From: DATFAS01 sp035254305
Lineage (GTDB): Bacteria > Bacillota > Bacilli > Aneurinibacillales > RAOX-1
Direction: 5' to 3'
Length of the DNA: 16,919 bases
Assembly: GCA_035254305.1 (NCBI GenBank)
Contig: DATFAS010000090.1
Location: forward strand, 1-16,919
The notes under the pieces: generated by a model
Told to the model about the DNA's origin: nothing
The model's database searches: none
What the model saw: the letters and a program-made list of their open reading frames with translations, nothing else
Shown: positions 1-7,098 of the stretch, one piece after another
Layout: the number at the start of each line of letters is the position of its first letter
How positions within the stretch are numbered: the first letter of the stretch is position 1
Program-made: the position numbers and the translations under genes

Positions 1-20
1 TGAACATAGTCAAGGGGCGG

Positions 21-971
21 ATGTCTTTGCGTAACAACGTACGATCGATGTTAGAGGGAGCCTTACTTAGCGGGATATTTATTATTTTGATGTTCCTGAC
101 GCTTTATTCTCCGTTTGGGGTGATTACGGCGATGGCTTTGTCGGTTCCTTTTACAATTTATGCAGCAAGGCATGGAGTGAAGCCGTCTTTACTTGTAGTT
201 GGTGTAAGTGCTATTCTTACGGTTATTATTGGTGGGGCATTACTATTGGTCTTCAATGCGCTTTTTTCTGGGATGTTAGGGGTAGTAATGGGAACGCTAT
301 ATCGCCAGGGGCGTAAGGCAACGGTTGTATTTGTGGGAGGAACCTTAGCTAGTTTAGTTTTCCTTTTGGGAAGTCTCATAATTAGTAACTATGTCTTTAA
401 GATGAACCTTGTTGCATCCATGCAATCCATGTTTAACCAGTCAATCCAAATGTCTGAATCGATGTTAAATCAAATAGGTGCAAATGATCCCAAGCAAGTG
501 GAGATGCTAAGAAGTATGATTACTCTTATTCCAAAGCTACTCCCCATGCTATTAATCGTCGGCTCGGCCCAATTCTCAATCATTAACCATTGGCTATCTC
601 GAAAAATACTCCAGAGACTTGGAATGAATGTTTCTGCATTTCCTCCATTTCGGGAATGGAGTTGGCCTAAATCGGTCATGGTGTATTACCTTATTGTTCT
701 CACGGCCTCCATTTTTCTCATGAAAGAAGATGGAATGAATGCATTTAATGTTATCCTGCTCAATATTAAACCCATCTTAGATATCATGATGATTATTCAA
801 GGATTGAGTTTAGTTTTCTATTTTTCTTACGTGAAAGGGTATGGAAAGGGGATTCCTATTGTTGCCTTTGTCTTAGTATTTATTTTTCAGCCATTCCCTT
901 TTATACTAATCTTATTGGGGATTTTAGATATTGGTATGGATCTTAGAAAACGAATTGTGAGCAATAAATAA
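21..971 (+). CDS. yybS: YybS family (DUF2232) multi-spanning membrane protein
   Basis: This 316-residue protein is almost entirely hydrophobic, with roughly eight predicted membrane segments (about residues 12-30, 33-48, 55-77, 80-93, 100-122, 168-188, 218-234 and 278-300). A more polar stretch at 128-165 probably lies outside the membrane. The motif FPPFREWSWP near residues 207-216 is typical of the YybS/DUF2232 family, whose biochemical role is unknown. The ATG at 21 follows a purine-rich ribosome site (AAGGGGCGG, 12-20). It is separated by only 12 bases from gdpP, so the two are almost certainly co-transcribed, as in Bacillus, where the order yybS-yybT(gdpP)-rplI is conserved. The promoter must lie upstream of the window. 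Family assignment rests on topology, motif and context; no function is claimed. Confidence 0.88.
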   Translation: MSLRNNVRSMLEGALLSGIFIILMFLTLYSPFGVITAMALSVPFTIYAARHGVKPSLLVVGVSAILTVIIGGALLLVFNALFSGMLGVVMGTLYRQGRKATVVFVGGTLASLVFLLGSLIISNYVFKMNLVASMQSMFNQSIQMSESMLNQIGANDPKQVEMLRSMITLIPKLLPMLLIVGSAQFSIINHWLSRKILQRLGMNVSAFPPFREWSWPKSVMVYYLIVLTASIFLMKEDGMNAFNVILLNIKPILDIMMIIQGLSLVFYFSYVKGYGKGIPIVAFVLVFIFQPFPFILILLGILDIGMDLRKRIVSNK

Positions 972-983
972 GGAGCTGAATCC

Positions 984-2945
984 ATGCAGAAGTTCCTTCT
1001 TAAGCGGTGGCACGGATTACATATGGTTCTGGCGTATGTTATCTGTATCATTTTTATAGGTATTTTATCTTTTTATAATTGGATTTACTTGATTTTAGGT
1101 GTTTTTGCTCTTGGTGGACTAACGTACTTTGTATATAAAGCAGAGAAAAGCTTTCATAGAGATCTTCAAAACTATATCGCTACATTAAGCCATAGAGTAA
1201 AGAAGGCGGGTGAAGAAGTCCTAACTGAAATGCCTATAGGAATCTTGCTGCATAGTGAAGATAAGAAAATCGAGTGGTATAATCCATATATGCTCAAGAT
1301 TACCGGACAGGAAATGCTTTCTGGTAAGGACCTGCTTGATATGCTGCCACAGTTAGCAGATGCAGCACAGGGTAAGAAAAGAGCCGAGCTTACGATTAAT
1401 AAACGAATTTATGAAGTCATTATGCGCCCAGAGGAACGACTGTATTATTTTACGGACGTTACGGATTATCGGGAGCTCTTACTTCGATATAATCAAGAGA
1501 AGGTTGTTTTCTCGATTATTCATTTGGATAATTTAGATGAAGTGGCACAGGTCATGGATGACCAAAGCCGTAGTTTACTCCTTGCCAATGTGACGACAGC
1601 CATTAATGAATGGGCTCAGAAGTACAAGATTTATATACGTCGTTATACCTCTGATAAATTTCTAGGGATTTTGGATGAAGGGACTTTAATTCAGCTGTTA
1701 GAGACTCGCTTTGATATTCTAGATGTGGTTCGGGAAATGACCGCAAAGAATAAGATTCCAATTACCCTTAGTATTGGAGTAGGCTCTGGGGAAGATGAAT
1801 TCATTAAGCTTGCTGAAATGGCTCAGTCAAGCTTAGATATTGCATTAGGTCGGGGTGGAGATCAGGCAGCGGTCAAACAAGGTGAGAAGATGACCTTCTA
1901 TGGTGGCAAATCGAATGCCGTCGAGAAACGTACGAGAGTGAGAGCGCGGGTTATATCGCATGCACTTCGTGATCTGATCCTTGAGAGTAATAATGTATTG
2001 ATTATGGGGCATAAGTTTCCGGATATGGATGCGATTGGTTCTTCCATAGGTGTTCTTAAAGCTGTGTTAGCCAATGATCGGAAGGGTCACATTATTCTTG
2101 ATAAGGTGAATCCTTCGATTGATCGACTGATGGCAGCTGTAGAAGAACATGAATATCTCTCTGACTTCTTTATTACACCAGACCAGGCAATGTCACTTGC
2201 TACACCACGCACATTGGTTATCATTGTGGACACACACCGTCCATCGATGACCATTGAGCCTCGAATTCTTCAGATGACGAATCGGATCATGGTGATCGAT
2301 CACCACAGGCGTTCAGAAGAATTCGTAGAAGATCCTGTTCTTGTTTATTTAGAACCGTATGCGTCTTCTACATGTGAATTGGTAACAGAGCTATTGCAAT
2401 ACCAAAGTGAGAAGCTAAATATGGATAGTTTAGAAGCTACCGCATTATTGTCTGGGATTGTTGTAGACACCAAGAGCTTTGCTTTCCGGACAGGTGCGAG
2501 AACCTTCGAAGCGGCTTCCTTTCTCCGAAGGAACGGAGCTGAGCCGGCGATTGTGCAGAGGCTATTGAAGGAAGATCTAGACCAATATATTAAACGATCT
2601 CACATTGTCCAGAATACTGAAATCTTATACGAAACCTTCGCTATTTCCTCTGGGAATGCGGATGAAACATACAGCCAAGTCTTAATAGCCCAAGCTGCAG
2701 ATACGTTATTAACCATGTCTGGGATACAAGCAGCTTTCGTTGTTTGCCGTAGACCTGACAATATGGTTGCCATAAGTGCACGTTCCCTTGGGGAAGTGAA
2801 TGTGCAGATGATTATGGAACAAATGGGTGGTGGCGGACACTTAACCAATGCTGCTACACAAGTGAAAGAAATGTCTTTACCGGAAGCGGTAAGCCAACTT
2901 AAGGAACTAATAAAGAAATATCATGATGAGGGAGGGAAATTGTAA
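984..2945 (+). CDS. gdpP: Cyclic-di-AMP phosphodiesterase GdpP (YybT)
   Basis: GdpP hydrolyses the second messenger c-di-AMP to pApA and so affects potassium/osmolyte balance, wall stress and beta-lactam tolerance. The 653 residues show the full family architecture: two membrane helices (about 14-31 and 33-51), a PAS-like domain (about 84-160), a degenerate GGDEF domain (about 172-305, with SDKF at 223-226 where GGDEF would be), then DHH and DHHA1 domains. Catalytic metal ligands are visible: H343, D347 and D349 in GHKFPDMD, D416 in VDTHRP, and the D439-H440-H441 triad. The DHHA1 glycine motif GGGGH is at 615-619. Length matches the usual 650-660 residues. The ATG follows AAGGAG (970-975) with 8-base spacing. 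The stop codon overlaps the rplI start by one base (TAATG), implying translational coupling. All key residues are present, so the enzyme looks active. Confidence 0.97.
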   Translation: MQKFLLKRWHGLHMVLAYVICIIFIGILSFYNWIYLILGVFALGGLTYFVYKAEKSFHRDLQNYIATLSHRVKKAGEEVLTEMPIGILLHSEDKKIEWYNPYMLKITGQEMLSGKDLLDMLPQLADAAQGKKRAELTINKRIYEVIMRPEERLYYFTDVTDYRELLLRYNQEKVVFSIIHLDNLDEVAQVMDDQSRSLLLANVTTAINEWAQKYKIYIRRYTSDKFLGILDEGTLIQLLETRFDILDVVREMTAKNKIPITLSIGVGSGEDEFIKLAEMAQSSLDIALGRGGDQAAVKQGEKMTFYGGKSNAVEKRTRVRARVISHALRDLILESNNVLIMGHKFPDMDAIGSSIGVLKAVLANDRKGHIILDKVNPSIDRLMAAVEEHEYLSDFFITPDQAMSLATPRTLVIIVDTHRPSMTIEPRILQMTNRIMVIDHHRRSEEFVEDPVLVYLEPYASSTCELVTELLQYQSEKLNMDSLEATALLSGIVVDTKSFAFRTGARTFEAASFLRRNGAEPAIVQRLLKEDLDQYIKRSHIVQNTEILYETFAISSGNADETYSQVLIAQAADTLLTMSGIQAAFVVCRRPDNMVAISARSLGEVNVQMIMEQMGGGGHLTNAATQVKEMSLPEAVSQLKELIKKYHDEGGKL

Positions 2946-3391
2946 TGAAAGTTATACTTCAACAGGATGTAAAAGGACAAGGGAAAAGAGGCCAGCTCGT
3001 AGAGGTTTCTGAAGGGTATGCACGTAATTTTCTATTTCCAAAGAATCTCGCAGTAGAAGCAACAGGTGGAAATATGAAAACATTTGAACAACAAAAGAAA
3101 AGCCAGGAAAAACGCCAGCAAGAGGAGAAAGGGCAGGCAGAGAAATTCGCTAAGGAATTGGAGAATATTACGATTACGATTCCAGCGAAAACTGGAGAAG
3201 GTGGACGATTATTTGGAGCTGTTTCTACGAAACAAATCTCCGATGCTCTAAAGAAAGCAAATCTTGATATTGATAAACGTAAATTGGTATTAGACGAACC
3301 GATTAAAACTTTAGGATATACGAAGATTCCAGTGAAGCTTTATCCTGATGTAATGGGTACATTGAATGTTCATGTGGTTGAAGAAAAATAA
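2945..3391 (+). CDS. rplI: 50S ribosomal protein L9
   Basis: L9 is a 148-residue two-domain protein bound to 23S rRNA at the base of the L1 stalk; it helps maintain reading frame. The N-terminal signature is clear at about residues 10-40 (KGQGKRGQ, then EGYARNFLFPKNLA). It is followed by the long charged, glutamine/lysine-rich connecting helix (about 41-75) and the C-terminal domain with GRLFGAVSTKQI near residues 87-98. Length equals the usual 147-150. The start overlaps the last base of gdpP and has a GGGAGG ribosome site about 7 bases upstream, inside the gdpP coding end. dnaB follows 22 bases later, the conserved Bacillales arrangement. Confidence 0.98.
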   Translation: MKVILQQDVKGQGKRGQLVEVSEGYARNFLFPKNLAVEATGGNMKTFEQQKKSQEKRQQEEKGQAEKFAKELENITITIPAKTGEGGRLFGAVSTKQISDALKKANLDIDKRKLVLDEPIKTLGYTKIPVKLYPDVMGTLNVHVVEEK

Positions 3392-3413
3392 AGTGAACGT
3401 GAGGTGAGTGAGC

Positions 3414-4766
3414 ATGAGCGATATTCTTGCTGAACGTACTCCGCCCCAAAATGTTGAGGCTGAACAAGCCGTTTTAGGGGCTATTTTTTTGGAGCAGGAA
3501 GCATTAATTGCAACAAGTGAAATATTGACACCCGAAGACTTTTATCGTCCATCTCACCAACGCATTTATCAAGTCATGTTAACTTTAACTGAACGTGGTG
3601 AACCTGTTGATTTGGTGACGGTGACTGCGGAGTTAGAGAATAAAAAGCAGTTGGAGGAAGTTGGCGGGGTCTCTTATTTAACAGACTTAGCGAATTCGGT
3701 CCCAACTGCAGCGAATGTTGAATATTACTGTCGGATTATCGAACAGAAGGCGATCTTAAGACAGTTAATTCGTACAGCAACAAAGATTGTGACCGATGGT
3801 TATAATCAAGCCGATGATTTAGGTAACCTACTTTCGGACGCAGAGAAAAATATTATGCAAGTTTCTCAGAAGCGGTCTAAGGGTGGATTTCAACATATTA
3901 AAGATGTATTAATGAGTGCTTATGAAAGAATCGAATCTCTTTCTTCGAATAAGGGTGAAGTCACGGGTATCGCAACAGGATATCCGGATTTAGATAAGAT
4001 GACATCAGGACTTCAGCGAAGTGATTTGATCATCCTGGCTGCTCGTCCTGCGGTAGGGAAAACGGCCTTTGCCTTAAATGTAGCCCAGAATGTGGCTGTC
4101 CGTGCAGGACTGAATGTGGCCATCTTTAGCTTAGAGATGGGAGCACCACAGTTGGTCATGCGGATGATTTGTGCAGAAGGAAATATTGATGCAGGAAAAA
4201 TGCGTTCAGGTTATTTAGATGATGATGACTGGCGTAAATTGACCATGTCGATTGGAACGCTATCAAAGGCACCAGTGTATATCGATGATACTCCAGGGGT
4301 TACGATTACAGACATTCGATCCAAGTGCCGACGTATGAAGGCTGAGCAGGGGGATGTAGGTCTTGTTCTTATTGATTACCTTCAGTTGATTTCAAGTAAA
4401 GGAAATGGCGACAATCGCCAACAGGAGATTTCTGAAATCTCTCGTTCATTAAAGTTATTAGCCAGAGAGATGAATTGCCCGATCATTGCCTTGTCACAGT
4501 TAAGCCGTGCAGTTGAATCGCGTCAGGACAAGCGCCCTATGCTATCTGATATTCGTGAGAGTGGAGCGATTGAGCAGGATGCTGATATTGTGGCTTTCCT
4601 TTATCGAGAGGATTATTATGATAGTGAAACAGAAGAGAAGAATGTGATAGAGGTCATTATTGGAAAACAACGGAGTGGACCTACGGGCACGGTTAAACTG
4701 GCCTTTTTAAAGGAATATAACAAATTTGTAAGCCTTGATCAGAATCATCAGGAGGCTCATGGTTAA
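3414..4766 (+). CDS. dnaB: Replicative DNA helicase DnaB (DnaC in Bacillus subtilis naming)
   Basis: This is the hexameric 5'-3' helicase that unwinds DNA at the replication fork and works with the loader and DnaG primase. Counting from the ATG at 3414 it has 450 residues: an N-terminal primase-interacting helical domain (about 8-105), a linker, and a RecA-like ATPase domain. Walker A is ARPAVGKT (210-217), the catalytic glutamate lies in SLEM (E241), and Walker B is LVLIDYLQL (317-325), followed by the SQLSR and DIRESGAIEQDAD motifs. The usual Walker A serine (RPSVGKT) is alanine here, a mild and probably tolerated change. An in-frame GTG at 3408 is possible, but the ribosome site GAGGTG (3401-3406) is 1 base from it and 7 from the ATG, so the ATG is preferred. 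It is the last gene of the yybS operon. Confidence 0.97.
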   Translation: MSDILAERTPPQNVEAEQAVLGAIFLEQEALIATSEILTPEDFYRPSHQRIYQVMLTLTERGEPVDLVTVTAELENKKQLEEVGGVSYLTDLANSVPTAANVEYYCRIIEQKAILRQLIRTATKIVTDGYNQADDLGNLLSDAEKNIMQVSQKRSKGGFQHIKDVLMSAYERIESLSSNKGEVTGIATGYPDLDKMTSGLQRSDLIILAARPAVGKTAFALNVAQNVAVRAGLNVAIFSLEMGAPQLVMRMICAEGNIDAGKMRSGYLDDDDWRKLTMSIGTLSKAPVYIDDTPGVTITDIRSKCRRMKAEQGDVGLVLIDYLQLISSKGNGDNRQQEISEISRSLKLLAREMNCPIIALSQLSRAVESRQDKRPMLSDIRESGAIEQDADIVAFLYREDYYDSETEEKNVIEVIIGKQRSGPTGTVKLAFLKEYNKFVSLDQNHQEAHG

Positions 4767-4800
4767 GTGCTGCATATCATTTGCGGCACTTTTTTCTTTT
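4765..4800 (+). terminator. Intrinsic terminator of the yybS-gdpP-rplI-dnaB operon
   Basis: AAGTGCTGCA (4765-4774) pairs with TGCGGCACTT (4782-4791) over 10 bp, including one G-U pair, around a 7-base loop. A T-rich tail (TTTTTCTTTT) follows. The stem starts inside the dnaB stop codon, so transcription ends directly after the gene. Confidence 0.9.
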
Positions 4801-4820
4801 TATGAATGCCAAAATCCACC

Positions 4821-4849
4821 GTTGGAGAAAATAAGAGAGGAATTCCAAC
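4821..4849. repeat. Inverted repeat GTTGGA / TCCAAC in the dnaB-purA gap
   Basis: A perfect 6-bp inverted repeat (4821-4826 and 4844-4849) separated by 17 bases sits between the dnaB terminator and the PurR-type operator. It lacks a T-run and is too weak for a terminator. It may be incidental. Nothing else is recognised in 4801-4849. Confidence 0.25.
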
Positions 4850-4894
4850 CTATACGAACATAGGCCTTTTATAGGTTGATAAACGTTCGTGTTT
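4850..4894. promoter_or_regulatory. Probable PurR operator: two inverted PurBoxes
   Basis: Two oppositely oriented copies of the PurBox core are present: CGAAC at 4855-4859 and GTTCG at 4885-4889, each in an AT-rich context resembling the Bacillus consensus AWWWCCGAACWWT. Their centres are 30 bp apart, which fits the paired-box arrangement known for Bacillus PurR. The second box ends four bases before the purA -35 hexamer. In B. subtilis purA is a PurR target, repressed when PRPP is low. What is seen is the inverted repeat and its position; PurR control is inferred. Confidence 0.72.
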
Positions 4895-4897
4895 TCA

Positions 4898-4926
4898 TTG
4901 ACATCTCTTTGGTCAAATTGTAAACT
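4898..4926 (+). promoter_or_regulatory. SigA-type promoter of purA
   Basis: A perfect -35 hexamer TTGACA (4898-4903) is followed after 17 bases by TAAACT (4921-4926), matching the -10 consensus at four of six positions. The start of transcription would be near 4933, giving a leader of about 90 bases. The paired PurR-type boxes lie directly upstream. Confidence 0.68.
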
Positions 4927-4964
4927 AGGGGTTGTCAGTTGTTAATCTATTCAGGAATAGGATG

Positions 4965-4997
4965 AATCAAGAAATTGATTGCCTTTTCTTGTTTTTT
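4965..4997 (+). terminator. Possible weak attenuator hairpin in the purA leader
   Basis: Two mutually exclusive hairpins overlap here. AATCAA/TTGATT (4965-4970 with 4975-4980) closes a GAAA tetraloop. Alternatively CAAGAAA (4968-4974) pairs with TTTCTTG (4985-4991) and is followed at once by six T residues, the form of an intrinsic terminator. Both stems are short and AU-rich, so regulation by attenuation is only a possibility. Confidence 0.3.
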
Positions 4998-5022
4998 CAA
5001 TCGTGCAGGAGGTGCGCAAGAT

Positions 5023-6312
5023 ATGTCATCTGTAGTTGTTGTTGGAACCCAGTGGGGGGATGAAGGTAAAGGCAAGATTACTGACTTCTTAGCTGAGAAG
5101 GCGGAGGTAGTAGCGCGTTACCAAGGTGGAAATAATGCAGGACATACAATTGTTTTCAATGGAAAGAAATATAAACTTCATTTGATACCTTCAGGTATCT
5201 TCTATAAAGATAAAATCTGTGTAGTTGGTAACGGAATGGTGGTTGATCCTAAGGCATTGGTTGAAGAGCTAGAATACATCCATAGCCATGGAGTTAGCAC
5301 AGATAATTTGCGTGTGAGTGATCGTGCACATGTCATTCTTCCTTATCACATTAAGTTGGATCGTGTGGAGGAAGAAAGAAAAGGTGAAAACAAGATTGGA
5401 ACCACTTGCAAAGGGATTGGACCTGCTTACATGGATAAAGCAGCTCGAATTGGAATCCGTATTGCAGATTTATTGGATCCAGCAGAATTTGAAATTAAGC
5501 TTCGTAGAAACCTTAATGAAAAGAATCGTCTATTCGAGAAGGTCTATGAAACAGAAGGCTTCGAAGTTAGTGACATTCTTGAGGAATATCTTGGATATGC
5601 GGAGAAAATTCGCCCTTATGTAACAGATACTTCCGTTGTACTTAATGATGCCATTGATGCTGGTAAGAGAGTGTTGTTTGAAGGAGCACAAGGGGTAATG
5701 CTTGATATCGATCAGGGAACTTATCCATTCGTAACCTCTTCTAATCCTGTTGCAGGCGGCGTATGTATTGGTTCTGGTGTGGGTCCAACGAAGATTCATC
5801 AGGTTGTTGGTGTGGCTAAAGCTTATACATCTCGTGTAGGAGATGGTCCTTTCCCAACAGAACAAAAGAATGAAATTGGTGATCGTATTCGTGAGATTGG
5901 TAAAGAGTATGGTACCACTACAGGACGTCCTCGCCGTGTGGGTTGGTTCGACAGTGTGGTTGTTCGCCACGCACGTAGAGTGAGTGGAATTACGGGGTTA
6001 GCTCTTAATTCCATTGACGTACTTACTGGATTAGAAACTGTAAAGATCTGTACTGCGTATAAATATCGCGGCGAGATTATCGATTACTACCCTGCAAACC
6101 TTAATATTCTTTCTGAATGTGAACCGGTCTATGAGGAATTGCCAGGTTGGACAGAAGATATCACGAAGGTAAGATCACTTGGTGAACTACCAGAAACTGC
6201 ACGTCATTATATTGAGAGAGTAAGCACATTAACAGGAATTCCGATTGCAACATTCTCTGTAGGTCCTGATCGTGACCAAACCAATATTGTGAAGAGTGTG
6301 TACGGACTATAA
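5023..6312 (+). CDS. purA: Adenylosuccinate synthetase
   Basis: PurA joins IMP and aspartate using GTP to make adenylosuccinate, the first committed step to AMP. From the ATG at 5023 it has 429 residues, the normal family length. The GTP-binding loop is QWGDEGKGK (10-18) with the catalytic D13, and the second catalytic residue is H41 in NNAGHT. The IGTTCKGIGPAY signature near 127-138, the region QGVMLDIDQGTYPFVTSSN, and the C-terminal GPDRDQTN motif are all present. An in-frame ATG at 4975 would add 16 residues, but it overlaps the leader hairpin and lacks a ribosome site. The ATG at 5023 has a perfect AGGAGGTG (5007-5014) eight bases upstream. It is transcribed alone, between its own promoter and its own terminator. 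Confidence 0.98.
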   Translation: MSSVVVVGTQWGDEGKGKITDFLAEKAEVVARYQGGNNAGHTIVFNGKKYKLHLIPSGIFYKDKICVVGNGMVVDPKALVEELEYIHSHGVSTDNLRVSDRAHVILPYHIKLDRVEEERKGENKIGTTCKGIGPAYMDKAARIGIRIADLLDPAEFEIKLRRNLNEKNRLFEKVYETEGFEVSDILEEYLGYAEKIRPYVTDTSVVLNDAIDAGKRVLFEGAQGVMLDIDQGTYPFVTSSNPVAGGVCIGSGVGPTKIHQVVGVAKAYTSRVGDGPFPTEQKNEIGDRIREIGKEYGTTTGRPRRVGWFDSVVVRHARRVSGITGLALNSIDVLTGLETVKICTAYKYRGEIIDYYPANLNILSECEPVYEELPGWTEDITKVRSLGELPETARHYIERVSTLTGIPIATFSVGPDRDQTNIVKSVYGL

Positions 6313-6317
6313 ATAGG

Positions 6318-6350
6318 ATAAGGATGCAGACTAACTGCATCCTTATTTTC
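6318..6350 (+). terminator. Intrinsic terminator after purA
   Basis: ATAAGGATGCAG (6318-6329) and CTGCATCCTTAT (6335-6346) form a perfect 12-bp stem with a 5-base loop, followed by TTTC. The stem is symmetrical enough to act partly for the convergent gene ending at 6380 as well, though the tail on that side (TTATCCTATTTA) is not a clean T-run. Confidence 0.88.
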
Positions 6351-6379
6351 TGTGAAGGAAAAGTTTACTCCCTCATTCT

Positions 6380-6754
6380 TTATACATTTCCGCCATATTG
6401 CTTAACAATCTGTTCAGCTTGATCTGCCTGGTCTGCGGGAACAACTGCGGTAAGAAGGACCCCTTGATTGACTTCTGGCATCATCCCATCTCCATCTGAC
6501 ATTCCACTTGCACTAACATCGGTTGCGGCAAGAATACTGGCCGATTTTGAATCGAAATCTGCATCTAAAACCATGCTGGGTAAGCTAGGGATATTCCCTG
6601 TAATGGGGTTCATGACTTCTTGAATGCCTTCACCCGGGTAAGGGCTGATTGTATCGATCTGTGTGATATTGAAACCAGCGTTTTTCAGAGCCTTTTGAGC
6701 CTCCTGGGCATCATCGATGGATACAAATCCTGCTAAAATATTACGTTCACTCAT
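6380..6754 (-). CDS. Hypothetical 124-residue protein, possible general-stress-protein-like fold
   Basis: No family is recognised with certainty. The start at 6754 is chosen because AGGAGGA lies six bases upstream on the coding strand. A longer in-frame form from 6844 would have to read through a repeated RNA-like element and is rejected. The N-terminus (ILAGFVSIDDAQEAQKALKNAGF, about residues 6-28) reads as a beta strand followed by an amphipathic helix. This resembles the start of YflT/GSP17M-type stress proteins, in which a strand, a helix and a glycine recur. The C-terminus repeats the pattern (VLLTAVVPADQADQAEQIVKQYGG, about 99-122), suggesting a ferredoxin-like alpha/beta core. The middle (40-95) is rich in Gly, Ser, Pro, Met and Asp and is probably flexible. 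There is no signal peptide or membrane segment. It is convergent with purA and divergent from the endopeptidase gene. Confidence 0.72.
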   Translation of the reverse strand: MSERNILAGFVSIDDAQEAQKALKNAGFNITQIDTISPYPGEGIQEVMNPITGNIPSLPSMVLDADFDSKSASILAATDVSASGMSDGDGMMPEVNQGVLLTAVVPADQADQAEQIVKQYGGNV

Positions 6755-6769
6755 AAATTTTCCTCCTTC

Positions 6770-6909
6770 TTCATCTAACTCTTCTGAACTACGTCGAATA
6801 TCATCCTGCTCAGAAGAAACTGTAGTCCTCGGAGAGGGCTTCATCTAATTCTTTTGAACTACGTCGAATATCTTCTTGCTCAAAAGAAACTGTAGTCCCC
6901 GGAGGGGGC
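6770..6909 (-). repeat. Two tandem 70-bp repeats with a conserved hairpin pattern, in the leader of the 124-residue gene
   Basis: Unit 1 (6770-6839) and unit 2 (6840-6909) match at 63 of 70 positions, and a short remnant follows to about 6916. Each contains two inverted repeats. One is CTTCTGA (6781-6787) with TCAGAAG (6810-6816), matched in unit 2 by CTTTTGA (6851-6857) with TCAAAAG (6880-6886). The other is CCTC-GGA-GAGG in unit 1 and CCCC-GGA-GGGG in unit 2. Both pairs show compensatory changes between units. A further difference at 6779/6849 keeps a pair only as G-U versus A-U in the minus-strand RNA. The element ends a few bases before the ribosome site of the downstream gene. Read as protein, most differences are non-synonymous, so coding is unlikely. 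It looks like a duplicated structured RNA leader. Confidence 0.85.
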
Positions 6910-6927
6910 TTCATCTGTTCTTCTAAC

Positions 6928-6959
6928 TTAGGTCGCCACAAGTTTGTCGTAAAACCTAA
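6928..6959. repeat. Inverted repeat upstream of the 70-bp tandem element
   Basis: TTAGGT (6928-6933) and ACCTAA (6954-6959) form a perfect 6-bp stem enclosing a smaller CACAA/TTGTC-like pairing. On the minus strand it would be the 5'-most hairpin of the leader; it could equally be an operator. The rest of 6910-7098 is AT-rich with no gene; it holds the divergent promoter region of the two flanking genes. Confidence 0.35.
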
Positions 6960-6988
6960 AAATTTCGTTTAAATGAGAGAATTTTAAC

Positions 6989-7017
6989 TTGAACCACCTC
7001 GAAAGCTGTGTTATTTT
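6989..7017 (+). promoter_or_regulatory. Candidate promoter of the M23 endopeptidase gene
   Basis: TTGAAC (6989-6994) is followed after 17 bases by TATTTT (7012-7017), matching SigA consensus at five and four of six positions. An alternative -10 (TATGAT, 7022-7027) has no good -35. The assignment is tentative. Confidence 0.35.
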
Positions 7018-7025
7018 TATGTATG
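7009..7025 (+). promoter_or_regulatory. Candidate WalR box
   Basis: TGTTAT-N5-TGTATG matches the known WalR (YycF) binding consensus TGTWAH-N5-TGTWAH at 10 of 12 positions, with both misses in the second half. It lies about 75 bases before the start of a cell-wall endopeptidase, the type of gene WalR controls, and overlaps the proposed -10. It is suggestive only, since such motifs arise by chance in AT-rich DNA. Confidence 0.35.
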
Positions 7026-7098
7026 ATGCCATAATAGGGGCAAATTAGTTATCATTCCCAATATGCCCAACATTTACACTACTTTTAAGGAGGCAAAG

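Noticed and set aside
4975..5022. Upstream start of PurA adding 16 residues
   Set aside because: There is no ribosome site, it overlaps a hairpin, and the family starts at the SSVVVVGTQWGDEG segment.
5530..5970. Long minus-strand open frame inside purA
   Set aside because: It is a shadow of the purA codons with low-complexity, Thr/Asn/Ile-rich composition and no ribosome site.
6755..6844. N-terminal extension of the 124-residue protein by 30 residues, from an ATG at 6844
   Set aside because: It would translate the tandem repeat unit; most differences between units change the residue while base pairing is kept, the repeat length (70) is not a multiple of three, and a strong ribosome site marks the start at 6754.
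6807..6911. A 34-codon minus-strand frame beginning MKPPPG in repeat unit 2
   Set aside because: It lacks a ribosome site, runs out of frame into unit 1 and shows no sign of protein-level conservation.
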